A stretch of 62,449 bases of DNA from a virus. The translations under genes and the position numbers were made by a program. Below, in pieces: positions 1 to 8,218 of this stretch. Position 1 is the first letter of the stretch, and each line of letters starts with the position of its first letter. The DNA is taken from positions 1-62,449 of IMG/VR virus record IMGVR_UViG_3300020442_001526; one strand, given 5' to 3'. The notes below the pieces were generated by a model. The model ran no database searches and was not told the DNA's origin. It saw nothing but the letters and a program-made list of their open reading frames with translations.

Positions 1-92
1 AAAAAGCAGAAGGTTATCTTGCCCACAAGTGGGGGTTGGAGAGTAATTTACCTAACAGTCACCCATATAAGAGTTCACCACCTACCTCATAA
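1..92 (+). CDS. C-terminal end of a LamG/concanavalin-like tail protein (partial)
   Basis: The frame beginning at base 3 is open to the TAA at 90-92 and gives 29 residues, including EGYLAHKWGLESNLP followed by HPYKSSPPTS. That string is the usual C-terminal signature of LamG-like lectin domains in marine phage tail or fibre proteins. The rest of the gene lies left of the window. The role (receptor or glycan binding on the virion) is inferred from the family. It is followed by late-promoter-like repeats and the next + strand gene. Confidence 0.65.
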   Translation, partial: KAEGYLAHKWGLESNLPNSHPYKSSPPTS

Positions 93-105
93 ATATAATA
101 AATAA
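89..105 (+). promoter_or_regulatory. Late-promoter-like motifs (CATAAATA, AATAAATA)
   Basis: Two overlapping T4-late-type octamers (89-96 and 98-105) sit between the LamG gene end and the 125 gene. A GTAGGAG Shine-Dalgarno follows at 107-113. The motif class recurs through the window upstream of virion genes. Confidence 0.5.
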
Positions 106-124
106 AGTAGGAGAATATAAAGTA

Positions 125-382
125 ATGCATTGGTTATTCATATTAACACTTAAAAGCATACTGTCTAGTATAATTGGCAGTAGTTTTTATCAATGGTTTA
201 AAAATACCAAAGTTGGTGTATGGTTTCAAAAACACTTAGACAATCTTATGGCATGGGTAGCCAAAAGATATGATATTGAGATACTTTCCAGAGAAGAGAA
301 ATGGTTACAGCAGTACCCATTACTTGCACAAAGAATTGTAGAACTTGAAAAAGAAGTTGCAAAACTTAAAAAATCCAAATAA
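125..382 (+). CDS. Small membrane-anchored coiled-coil protein, unknown
   Basis: 85 residues. The N-terminal 25 are hydrophobic with only one lysine (LFILTLKSILSSIIGSSFY) and could form a signal anchor. The middle is rich in W and K. The C-terminal ~20 residues (IVELEKEVAKLKKSK) form a short charged coiled coil. A GGAG-type ribosome site lies upstream. It sits between a tail protein and head/virion genes, so a virion-assembly or lysis-accessory (spanin- or holin-like) role is possible, but no family is recognised. Confidence 0.55.
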   Translation: MHWLFILTLKSILSSIIGSSFYQWFKNTKVGVWFQKHLDNLMAWVAKRYDIEILSREEKWLQQYPLLAQRIVELEKEVAKLKKSK

Positions 383-405
383 AGTTCAATTAAAACTATT
401 TTTAA

Positions 406-413
406 CTAAATAC
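406..413 (+). promoter_or_regulatory. CTAAATAC late-promoter-like motif
   Basis: CTAAATAC matches the degenerate T4-type late octamer used by marine T4-like phages. It lies about 45 bases before the GAGGGG ribosome site of the 460 gene. Confidence 0.45.
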
Positions 414-459
414 AAACATCAAAACAACACTGATGTATGTGTTGTCACACCGAGGGGTA

Positions 460-618
460 ATGGCTAGAGCGGCAAGAAAAGTATCAACAATAACACCTAC
501 AAGGAAGGCAAGTTCCATAGGACAAGGTGGTCGTGGTAGAAGAACAAAAGTATCCACGTCAACAATGAACAAGCACAAACGTCGTTCCCACAAAAGATAC
601 AGAGGACAAGGGAGATAG
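460..618 (+). CDS. Small strongly basic protein
   Basis: 52 residues from the ATG at 460. This start is preferred to the ATG at 433 because GAGGGG sits at 452-457, directly upstream. The protein is almost entirely Arg, Lys, Ser, Thr and Gly (for example GQGGRGRRTKVSTSTMNKHK), so it is probably disordered and nucleic-acid binding. It is followed two bases later by the next gene. A head-internal DNA-condensing role is plausible by composition only. Confidence 0.6.
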   Translation: MARAARKVSTITPTRKASSIGQGGRGRRTKVSTSTMNKHKRRSHKRYRGQGR

Positions 619-620
619 TT

Positions 621-848
621 ATGCCAGTTAAATTTGGACCATCAGTAAAAAAATATGCTAAAGGTAGCCGTACTAAATGGCATTGGGAACACGATTACAT
701 CAAAGCAAAATCCAAAGAATTTCTATTCGAATACATCAACAAAGAAGGTGCAAAACCTAAAACTAGAATAAAATGCATAAAAGAGTTAGAACGAAGAGGC
801 ATTAATATTCAGTGGACACCTAAGTCTGAAACACAAGAAAACGAGTAA
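621..848 (+). CDS. Conserved small T4-like marine phage protein, unknown
   Basis: 75 residues starting MPVKFGPSVKKYAKG, with aromatic/basic segments (TKWHWEHDYIKAKS) and a C-terminal basic helix (TRIKCIKELERRGI). This type of protein recurs among virion genes of T4-like marine phages as I remember them, without an assigned function. The start is two bases after the previous stop, so it is co-transcribed with it. Confidence 0.7.
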   Translation: MPVKFGPSVKKYAKGSRTKWHWEHDYIKAKSKEFLFEYINKEGAKPKTRIKCIKELERRGINIQWTPKSETQENE

Positions 849-861
849 ATCTGCTAAAAGT

Positions 862-869
862 GATAAATA
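862..869 (+). promoter_or_regulatory. GATAAATA late-promoter-like motif
   Basis: An exact GATAAATA lies only seven bases before the ATG of the 570-residue gene. A transcript from it would have a very short or no leader. Confidence 0.55.
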
Positions 870-875
870 GTTTAC

Positions 876-2588
876 ATGAAACTATTCGATTTTACAGCAG
901 ATAAAAACAAACTCTCATCACAAATCACAGAAAGCATTTCTGTAAACGAAGAAGAGTCTGTAAATGAATCACTTCAAGCATTAGCAAAACATGTAAAAGA
1001 AGGTACTGCACTATGTGATAGTCCTTTTAGACATGGCAGTAAAGCATACATCGAAACATTCCAACTAGCAAAAAAATTACGTGAAGCAGGATCTTTACCC
1101 GAACTTGATTGGGAAAGTGAAGAAATGCTTGCCACAGACATAGGTGAACAAGTAACACTTAAAGGTGGTGAAAAAGTTTGGCTAGATATTCCATACTTAA
1201 TTGAAGATGAAGACAATGGTATGATTGGTGAGCCTGATGATTACTATGATGCTGAAGAAAGACAAGAAGCATACGATGATTTACAAGATGCATTACAAGG
1301 CAACTACATGGACGACTATATCAAAGATGGTGTATGTCCAGCCTGTGGTGGAAATGGGTACATGGACGGTGAAGAAGAAATGTACAACGATGAAACAGAT
1401 GAATACGAAGAAGGCTTGGAATGTGATGGCTTTGGTAGATATGGTTGTGATGAAGGTGAGATGACTGGAGCAAGTTGGGTAGATATTGTTCAACATGATG
1501 AACGTAAAGCAGATAGACAAAAATCCAAAGACGAATATCCAGGTGACGAAGAAGTAATTAAACAAGTTGCTAGTTATATGAAGAGAATGGACGATCCTAG
1601 ACTAGCATATCAACAAATGCAGGCAGACTTCCCACACATGGGTAGAGGACAAAGAAGTGAAATACTAGGCAAAGCATCTAAATTAGCATTTGGAGAAAAT
1701 ATTAACGAAGGTGAAGAAAGAAGTATTATCCAAAGTGCATGTATTGAAAAATTAGTAGATGAGTTTGCTGGAGAAGAAAGACAATTTGAAAACAAAGATG
1801 ATATGGAATATGCCATATACCAAGAATTAGAAAGATTAGATGTAGCCGATTGTGTAGATCCAGACATGGAAGTAGGTGGACAACCAATTGGAAACTTTGC
1901 AAGTGGTAGAGTAATAGATGTTGTTAATAGTGGTGATGTAATATATGATGTAATGCAAAACATGGATCACTCACAATTCAATGAAGGTCTGTTGGATATG
2001 GATTGGAAATCAGCACGTGAACTAGATGATTTGCCTATGATAAAATCATATAACACACCAGAAGAAAATGCAGTAGGAAAAATACTTGGTAGAGCATTAA
2101 TGAAAAAGGATTGGTCAAAATATTCACCACAAGAATTATTTTCAGAATTAGAAAGTGAGAATCCAGAGTTAGCAGACGACATTGCCAAAATTGCTAAAAT
2201 TGTTTACAAAGTAGAATTAGAAGAAGGCAAATCCCCACACAAAAAAGGCACAAAGAAATATAAAAAACACATGGCGGCTATGCATGCCGGTGAAAGTGTT
2301 ACCAACGAAGCAGAATACAATGGCAAGAAAGTAAAACTTAACAAGCCAATGAGAAGTTCCGGTGGTGGTAAAAAATATAAAGTTTATGTTAAAAATCCTA
2401 AAACAGGCAGAGTTAAGAAAATTAGTTTTGGTGATGCAGGATTAAAAACAAAGTCAGGAAACAAAAAGAGAGCAAAATCATTTGCGGCTAGACACAACTG
2501 TGAAAAGAAAAATGATAAAATGAAAGCAGGATATTGGGCATGTAGGCTTCCACGTTATGGTCTAGTAAAAGGTGGAAAGTGGTGGTAG
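876..2588 (+). CDS. Large acidic virion-type protein with zinc-binding CxxCxGxG segment and basic C-terminal domain (DUF5872-like)
   Basis: 570 residues. The N-terminus (MKLFDFTADKNKLSSQI) resembles the short leaders of other virion-cluster proteins here. Residues ~150-190 carry a DnaJ-type zinc motif (CPACGGNG, then ECDGFGRYGCDEG). The middle is acidic and helical. The last ~100 residues are basic, including SGNKKRAKSFAARHNCEKK and GYWACRLPRY, which resemble the phage C-terminal domain DUF5872. A virion or morphogenesis role follows from context, and the enzymatic role, if any, is unknown. It is followed by the cupin-like gene four bases later. Confidence 0.65.
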   Translation: MKLFDFTADKNKLSSQITESISVNEEESVNESLQALAKHVKEGTALCDSPFRHGSKAYIETFQLAKKLREAGSLPELDWESEEMLATDIGEQVTLKGGEKVWLDIPYLIEDEDNGMIGEPDDYYDAEERQEAYDDLQDALQGNYMDDYIKDGVCPACGGNGYMDGEEEMYNDETDEYEEGLECDGFGRYGCDEGEMTGASWVDIVQHDERKADRQKSKDEYPGDEEVIKQVASYMKRMDDPRLAYQQMQADFPHMGRGQRSEILGKASKLAFGENINEGEERSIIQSACIEKLVDEFAGEERQFENKDDMEYAIYQELERLDVADCVDPDMEVGGQPIGNFASGRVIDVVNSGDVIYDVMQNMDHSQFNEGLLDMDWKSARELDDLPMIKSYNTPEENAVGKILGRALMKKDWSKYSPQELFSELESENPELADDIAKIAKIVYKVELEEGKSPHKKGTKKYKKHMAAMHAGESVTNEAEYNGKKVKLNKPMRSSGGGKKYKVYVKNPKTGRVKKISFGDAGLKTKSGNKKRAKSFAARHNCEKKNDKMKAGYWACRLPRYGLVKGGKWW

Positions 2589-2591
2589 GCT

Positions 2592-2861
2592 ATGTCGAAA
2601 CCTTACGCACAAACTCACATAGCAGAAAACATATTTGAAAGAGTATTTGATTTATCAGTAGACAATGAAGAACTTGTCTGGCACAGAGATAAAAAAACAA
2701 GATTTGTTAAAGTTATAGAAGGCGTAGGTTGGAAATTCCAATTTGATAATCAACTACCAAAAGAAATAGGCCCCGGGTCCACTATACATATCAATAAAAG
2801 ATGTTATCATAGATTACTAAAAGGCTCAACTCCATTAAAAGTAAGAATAGTAGAATTATGA
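2592..2861 (+). CDS. Small cupin-like protein
   Basis: 89 residues with a single-domain cupin pattern: LVWHRDKKTRFVKVIEGVGW, then FQFDNQLP, a G-S-T-I-H-I strand and CYHRLLKG near the end. The spacing fits the two conserved cupin motifs with candidate metal or ligand histidines in WHRD and YHR. Similar short proteins occur beside virion genes in T4-like marine phages. The substrate is unknown. Its stop overlaps the start of the nucleotidyltransferase gene, so the two are translationally coupled. Confidence 0.6.
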   Translation: MSKPYAQTHIAENIFERVFDLSVDNEELVWHRDKKTRFVKVIEGVGWKFQFDNQLPKEIGPGSTIHINKRCYHRLLKGSTPLKVRIVEL

Positions 2862-4639
2862 AAAAAGTCGTAATATATCCAGGCAGATTCCAACCGATGT
2901 TACCACATCATGCCGAAGTATATAAAAAACTTCAAGCAACATTCTCAGACGCAGAAATTTATGTAGCAACATCAGATAAAGTTGACGGCACAAAAAGTCC
3001 ATTCAATTTCAAAGAAAAAGCAGAAATTATGGCACAGTTGCATGACATTCCAATGGATAAAATAATCAAAGCACCGCAACCTTATTTAATAGATTCATAC
3101 ACTAAAAACTTTAATCAAGAAGACACAATGGTTATATTTGCTGTTGGTGAAAAAGATACTGACCGTTTTCCTATGAAAAATGTAGATCCTGAAACAGGAT
3201 TAGACATGAGAGTACGAGGAGAACCAGGTCCAAAGTACTATCAGATGATAAATACATTAAAGCAACATCCAGCACTTCCAATGAGTGAAAGGGGTTACAT
3301 TTACGTTGCTCCTAATGTTGGAACAAACGGTGAAGTTGCAAGTGCAAGTGCTTTTAGAAAAGCATTCACAAGTGTTGGAAGTGAGCAAGAGCAAAGAGAA
3401 ATTTTCAATCAGTATTTTGGAAGTTTTAATGAAACTATATTTGCATTGTTCACAAATAAATTATTAGGTGATAAAATGAAAGAAGATTTAGATATACTAA
3501 AAAAATTAGCAGGTTTATCAGAAGCACCCATCAATTTTGGTGATGTAGATACCGGAATGAAAGATGACGATGACGATGATTATGTAACAAGTCCTGGATT
3601 TAGCCAAGACAACATGATAAATCAGTTAGGTAAAATTATTGATAGTGAAGATGCAGGTAAAGATGCAGAAGCAATGAAAATCAAAAAGTTTACTCCAGTA
3701 ACAAGTGTTACAACTGATGATGGAAAAACAGTTGATATTAGTCCTGCACAAGCAAAAGCATTAAAAAGCATGTTTGAAATGCTACCAAGTCAAAGAGGTG
3801 GCGAAGAAAAATCACCTAGAGAAAAGTTTCAAGATGCTATCCAACAAGAAGAAGGCTTAATGCAGATGTTAGACTTTGCTAAGAAAAAAGGCATGGTCAA
3901 AGAAGAACAACAAGATTTAGAGCAACTTGACTTATCTGATATTAGAGCAGACTATGGTATTGAAGAAAATTGGGCTAAAGATATCATTCAAGATGCTATA
4001 GAAATGAGCCCAGAAGAATTTAAAAAAACTTATGGTGATTCGTATGACCAAGATGAATTAAGAAAACAGTACGATGATTCACATCCAGAGTATGAAGAAC
4101 CAAGAGAGCCTGCAGAAGAAAGTGCTCCTTTTGGTGAACCTAGCAGAGAAGATATGATGTATAATCATTTAATATCTGCATACGAAAAAGGTGAAGGTGA
4201 CTTAGCAGAAGTTATGGGCATGAGCATAGAAGAACTTGACCAAGAGATGAGTGAATATGCTAGAGATCATAACTTACACATGGACGACGATAGAGATGAA
4301 GTTGTTCAAGGTTACATAGAAGATGTAGTCAACAATGCAGACTATAAAGACCATGGCGAATACGAAGGGGAAGAAATGGACGATTTAAATAGATTAAGAG
4401 AACTTGCAGGTATGGAAGAAGCAAGTCCAAGTGCGGCGGCTACTAAGGCGGCAAGAGGCACAGGTCAATCAGCGGCACAAATTTCCAAAGGCATTGACAT
4501 GATAGGTAAAAGAGGTGATAGAGCATCACAAGGTGCAAGTGAAATGGCAAGAAATATGGAGATGCTTTTAAATTCACCATTTGGACCTAGAGTAATGTCT
4601 ATGATTGACAAGTTAAAAGCAGAACAAGGTGTTCAGTAG
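2858..4639 (+). CDS. Cytidylyltransferase-like (nucleotidyltransferase) domain protein with long acidic C-terminus
   Basis: 593 residues. Residues 1-~190 form a Rossmann nucleotidyltransferase of the cytidylyltransferase/NMN-adenylyltransferase type: YPGRFQPMLPHHAEV (the GRFQPxxxxH class motif) and a C-terminal ASASAFR signature. Residues ~209-222 read LKKLAGLSEA and ~508-523 read LNRLRELAGMEEA, a repeated linker that also occurs in the next gene. The remaining 400 residues are acidic and low complexity (DDDDDDY near residue 237). It lies among virion genes, so it may be packaged. The substrate (CTP- or ATP-dependent) cannot be decided by eye. Confidence 0.75.
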   Translation: MKKVVIYPGRFQPMLPHHAEVYKKLQATFSDAEIYVATSDKVDGTKSPFNFKEKAEIMAQLHDIPMDKIIKAPQPYLIDSYTKNFNQEDTMVIFAVGEKDTDRFPMKNVDPETGLDMRVRGEPGPKYYQMINTLKQHPALPMSERGYIYVAPNVGTNGEVASASAFRKAFTSVGSEQEQREIFNQYFGSFNETIFALFTNKLLGDKMKEDLDILKKLAGLSEAPINFGDVDTGMKDDDDDDYVTSPGFSQDNMINQLGKIIDSEDAGKDAEAMKIKKFTPVTSVTTDDGKTVDISPAQAKALKSMFEMLPSQRGGEEKSPREKFQDAIQQEEGLMQMLDFAKKKGMVKEEQQDLEQLDLSDIRADYGIEENWAKDIIQDAIEMSPEEFKKTYGDSYDQDELRKQYDDSHPEYEEPREPAEESAPFGEPSREDMMYNHLISAYEKGEGDLAEVMGMSIEELDQEMSEYARDHNLHMDDDRDEVVQGYIEDVVNNADYKDHGEYEGEEMDDLNRLRELAGMEEASPSAAATKAARGTGQSAAQISKGIDMIGKRGDRASQGASEMARNMEMLLNSPFGPRVMSMIDKLKAEQGVQ

Positions 4640-4652
4640 TTAAGGAAATAAT

Positions 4653-5435
4653 ATGCCAAAATCAGATTTAGATAGAGAAATGTTCAAAACAGCAGGCATG
4701 CAACGTGCCGCTAAAAGAGATGCTATGGGAAAAGAATTTGGCATTGGTAATTTTTATGCTTGGTTGATGGACAAGTATCCTAAATTAACACTAGGCCAGG
4801 TAGAACAAAAAATGCCTAGTTTAGAAAGAGAATACAATCAGGAAAAGACTATGAGAAGAGAACGTCCTGATGAAGTACCTACAGTAAGTCCTTTCAGTGA
4901 TGATGAGAAAGAAGTCAAAAAAGCAAAAGGTATTAAAGAACCTGAAACTTTTGAAAACACAAAGGATCCAGAAAGCAAAGGTGATTGTGAACCATGCAAT
5001 GGCACAGGGTACAAAGACGGTGATATGAAGTCACTTAAGGCTTGTCCTAAATGTGATGGTGATGGTGAAAGTCCAGGATTTGGTGGTACTAAAGCATACG
5101 AAGAATTAAACAGAATGAGAAAACTAGCAGGACTTCCTATTATGGAAGATGATACTGTTACTAAAATAGCAATAGGTCATGTTGATGATGAATCAGACAT
5201 GATGAGAAAAGAACTATACAAGATAGGAAAGTATAGTGTAGAATTATACAAAATGTTAGGTGACCTACCTGACGGAGATTTCCCACACTGGTGGCAAGGC
5301 AAAATTGTTAAAGCAGGAGAATACATTGGTTCTGCTAAACATTACCTAGAAGGTGAACTTTATTCACCGGAAGAAGAGAGTCCATTAGACAAGGAACCTG
5401 AAGACAAAGACGATATAAATCCATCAGGAGTCTAA
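4653..5435 (+). CDS. DnaJ-type zinc-motif protein, virion cluster, unknown
   Basis: 260 residues. The N-terminal 80 form a basic helical region. Residues ~111-140 hold two CxxCxGxG-like motifs (CEPCNGTG and CPKCDGDG), as in DnaJ cysteine-rich domains. Residues ~150-160 carry LNRMRKLAGLPIME, the linker also seen in the preceding protein. The C-terminal half is helical and acidic. No J-domain HPD motif is visible, so it is not a DnaJ chaperone. The role is probably structural or scaffold-associated. Confidence 0.6.
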   Translation: MPKSDLDREMFKTAGMQRAAKRDAMGKEFGIGNFYAWLMDKYPKLTLGQVEQKMPSLEREYNQEKTMRRERPDEVPTVSPFSDDEKEVKKAKGIKEPETFENTKDPESKGDCEPCNGTGYKDGDMKSLKACPKCDGDGESPGFGGTKAYEELNRMRKLAGLPIMEDDTVTKIAIGHVDDESDMMRKELYKIGKYSVELYKMLGDLPDGDFPHWWQGKIVKAGEYIGSAKHYLEGELYSPEEESPLDKEPEDKDDINPSGV

Positions 5436-5436
5436 A

Positions 5437-6096
5437 ATGCAATTAGACTGGGTAGTCGATTATTCCCAAAATAAACTTACATTAGAGTTAGACAATGTTG
5501 TCTATCAAACTTTTGACGGTGGGCAAAACATTGACAAATATATTGACACTGAATTTGCGTATCGTATTAGACAGTATCCAGATAAACCACACAATTGGAC
5601 ACATGGTAATCAAAAAGGAAATCCCCCTAAAGCAGATTTAGATGAATGGGGAGATGAACTAGACTGGATCTTAGAAAATTTTCCGAGAGTTGGTCAAAAA
5701 CATTTGGTTACAACTTATCGAGAAAGAGACGGTTTTATAGTAGACGATGGAAAAGTTCGAGGCTGTGGTGTAAATAATTTAACAGATTTAATAGCAGTAA
5801 ATAGATTAGGACAACCTGCAAGTGTACAAGAAAAGTGGGATTGGGACGAAATTGCTACCACAGACTGTTACGAAGATATTTCTAGTAAAATGCATGACAT
5901 TGATCCAAATATTAATAAAGCAACTGAAGGCCTAAGTTGGTACAGAAATAAAAAAACTGGTGTAATAGAAAGGGCAGGTACATCGCAGAACTGTCCGTGT
6001 CATGTTTTTCCAAACATCTATCCTCCTGTAGAAATACACCCAGATGAACTCACAGAAGATATAACCAGATATGGTGGGCATTACATCTTACCATAA
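5437..6096 (+). CDS. Unknown protein, tryptophan-rich
   Basis: 219 residues, starting one base after the previous stop, so in the same operon. It is rich in W, D and Y, with a C-terminal CPCHVFP segment. No recognised family. The protein looks globular, soluble and acidic. A late-promoter repeat follows its stop. Confidence 0.55.
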   Translation: MQLDWVVDYSQNKLTLELDNVVYQTFDGGQNIDKYIDTEFAYRIRQYPDKPHNWTHGNQKGNPPKADLDEWGDELDWILENFPRVGQKHLVTTYRERDGFIVDDGKVRGCGVNNLTDLIAVNRLGQPASVQEKWDWDEIATTDCYEDISSKMHDIDPNINKATEGLSWYRNKKTGVIERAGTSQNCPCHVFPNIYPPVEIHPDELTEDITRYGGHYILP

Positions 6097-6103
6097 ATAA
6101 ATA
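6092..6103 (+). promoter_or_regulatory. CATAAATA/AATAAATA late-promoter-like motifs
   Basis: Overlapping octamers at the stop of the previous gene, 25-30 bases before the 6128 start. A TAAGGAG ribosome site is at 6116-6122. Confidence 0.5.
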
Positions 6104-6127
6104 CTGTTATAATTATAAGGAGCAATT

Positions 6128-6877
6128 ATGACAGTAGAAGCATATATACCTAAGCACAAATATATAGCAACAACGTTGCAATCTTCAAATATAGATATTG
6201 ACTTATCCACAGCAAAAGTTTTAGAACTATGGGGTAATGCTGGAACACTTTTAAAAGATCCAGAAAATGAAGTTGCTGAGGAAAACTATGCTGTATTTGA
6301 TTATGATTTAGAAGCCATTGAAGCAGGCATAGAAGAATTTCCTAATGCAGATTTCCGTAGATGGAATCATCATAATCAAATGAATAATCCAACTGGTGTC
6401 ATTGATGAACCTTTGCCGTTTGTATCAGATGATAAATTTGATTTAATCATTATGTATATGAAAAGTGCAAACGTTGATCCTGAAATTTTAGAGAATCTTT
6501 TAAAAGATTGCTACGAGCATCTTAATCCAGGCGGTACTATTATGTTTGGTTTGTTTATCAGAGAAGTGTCTTTAAATTATTTTGTAGTAAGAAGAACACA
6601 TGAGTATGGTATGCTTGACGAAGGATTAATCGAAACTACAGAAACTGCTGACCATTTCTGTCTAATCAATAACGATGACATTAGACCACACATAAAACGT
6701 GTACCAACAGAAGGTGATGACGGAGTTAGAGAAGCAACTCACTATACTTGGTTTTGGAATTCAGATTACGTTGGAGAATATTTAAAAGAATTATTCCCTA
6801 ATGATAAAATTGGTACAAGACGTTTACCGCCTATGTGGAGCATACATTCTCCGTTTACTATACAGAAAACTTCCTAA
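6128..6877 (+). CDS. Class I SAM-dependent methyltransferase-like protein
   Basis: 249 residues with a Rossmann methyltransferase outline: KVLELWGNAGTLL (motif I position, glycine-poor), YAVFDYDLEAIEAG (motif II, acidic end), FDLIIMYMKSAN (motif IV position) and HLNPGGTIMFGLF (post-motif). It shares the RRWNHHNQMNNPTG element with the methyltransferase at 11331, which suggests a common phage family. Motif I is weak, so SAM binding is not certain. The 3' end overlaps the convergent gene at 6858 by 20 bases. The substrate is unknown. Confidence 0.6.
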   Translation: MTVEAYIPKHKYIATTLQSSNIDIDLSTAKVLELWGNAGTLLKDPENEVAEENYAVFDYDLEAIEAGIEEFPNADFRRWNHHNQMNNPTGVIDEPLPFVSDDKFDLIIMYMKSANVDPEILENLLKDCYEHLNPGGTIMFGLFIREVSLNYFVVRRTHEYGMLDEGLIETTETADHFCLINNDDIRPHIKRVPTEGDDGVREATHYTWFWNSDYVGEYLKELFPNDKIGTRRLPPMWSIHSPFTIQKTS

Positions 6878-7553
6878 CAGATTCGGAACTTAAACTAGCA
6901 ATTAAATGTATTCTTTCTTGGTTACTGTAATTAGTAGCACAATGCATCATGCTTGTATTTAAAAGATAAGAATTACCAGATTTAAAATTTGCTACTTGTA
7001 AATTAATTTCTTCGCCTTCATCACTTGGTGTACCAAAATTATTAGGCCAATTAACTAAAAAACATCTATTGTTAGTAGTAATAGGGAAATGCAATCGCCA
7101 GTCCATTACTGCACCTCCGCCTTGAAGTGTATACATCAAAGGACTACCATCTACATGAATACTCAATGTTGTTCTAGGTGGTAATATACTCAATCTCCAT
7201 CTATAAACATCAGAATATTTTGATATAAGTTCTTCTATGTATGTGCCTTTAATTTGATTTATAGGATGTACATATAATTTTTCATTAAGCATTTCATTGC
7301 TTTCACGAGTAATTTGAGTATTTAAATTTATTGAATTATCGCTTTGTGTTTTATTAATAAAAGTTTTACCTGCAATGCCGTCTGTCCAATCATCACTGTT
7401 TTCTTCTGATACAGTTAAACTTATATTTCTATTTGCTAGATATTCATATTCATTGTTTATTGCATCTTTTTTAATAATTTCATAAACATCTAATACATCT
7501 TTTTGCAAAGATTGAAAATCGAAAGATTCATTTAATTTGATAAAAGGTTTCAT
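6858..7553 (-). CDS. 2-oxoglutarate/Fe(II) oxygenase-like protein (aspartyl/asparaginyl hydroxylase type)
   Basis: 231 residues. A double-stranded beta-helix core is suggested by LSILPPRTTLSIHVDGSPLM (HxD iron ligands), a central WRLHFPIT strand, and HCATNYSNQERIHLI near the end (distal His and an Arg for 2-oxoglutarate). This fits dioxygenases that hydroxylate proteins, lipids or sugars. It is the first - strand gene of the accessory island and overlaps the next oxygenase by four bases. The substrate is unknown. Confidence 0.65.
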   Translation of the reverse strand: MKPFIKLNESFDFQSLQKDVLDVYEIIKKDAINNEYEYLANRNISLTVSEENSDDWTDGIAGKTFINKTQSDNSINLNTQITRESNEMLNEKLYVHPINQIKGTYIEELISKYSDVYRWRLSILPPRTTLSIHVDGSPLMYTLQGGGAVMDWRLHFPITTNNRCFLVNWPNNFGTPSDEGEEINLQVANFKSGNSYLLNTSMMHCATNYSNQERIHLIASLSSESVRKFSV

Positions 7554-8218
7554 AATTTAAATTCCTTTTTATCTGATAAATGTAATGCGCCGGGTCTAAC
7601 ACAGCCTGTAATAGTTAAACAATACCTGGGCCAGTAACCTACATTACCAGTTGCATGATATATACCTTCGGGCCAACAATGTACATCTCCTATTTTATAT
7701 TGATGTATAACATCATTACCTACAAGAACATAATGGCCCCAATTCCAATCATTTAGTTGTACTAAGTATCTAATAACTTCTGTTTCATCACTTACTTTTG
7801 CAAAGTTTCTTCTATAATTATTATAACTATCCCTGTGCCAAGGAATACACTTACCAGGAGGTTGTTCTAAAAACATTATTTGTGGGTTCCACAAACCAGA
7901 TGCTTGTGCCATTAAATGAAAAAAGTTTGGCAAGTTTCTAGTTTGTCTACCACCAGTATTTTGTGAAGTAAATCCTGCATTAGTCAAATCATTATGATAT
8001 CCTTCCATAATTATTCTTGCTTCTTCATTATATGGCTCACCTTTAAAACTTACTTCGTCGTATTCATCGTCAGGTGTAAATCTACTTACTGCTTCTTGTA
8101 CATGTTTTTCTAATTTGTCATTAACAAATCTTCCAACATAAGTTACGTCAGAATGTTTACTGCTTGGATCATAATGCCAAGGAAAGTTTTCTTTATTCCA
8201 TTCCCAATAACTACTCAT
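7550..8218 (-). CDS. 2-oxoglutarate/Fe(II) oxygenase-like protein
   Basis: 222 residues. The iron-site pattern is IPWHRDSYNNYRR (HxD), followed by strands and HATGNVGYWPRYCLTITG (distal His plus Arg). It is different from, but adjacent to, the previous oxygenase, and the four-base ATGA-type overlap implies translational coupling. It is upstream of 6858 and follows the GH6 gene in transcript order. The substrate is unknown. Confidence 0.65.
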   Translation of the reverse strand: MSSYWEWNKENFPWHYDPSSKHSDVTYVGRFVNDKLEKHVQEAVSRFTPDDEYDEVSFKGEPYNEEARIIMEGYHNDLTNAGFTSQNTGGRQTRNLPNFFHLMAQASGLWNPQIMFLEQPPGKCIPWHRDSYNNYRRNFAKVSDETEVIRYLVQLNDWNWGHYVLVGNDVIHQYKIGDVHCWPEGIYHATGNVGYWPRYCLTITGCVRPGALHLSDKKEFKL

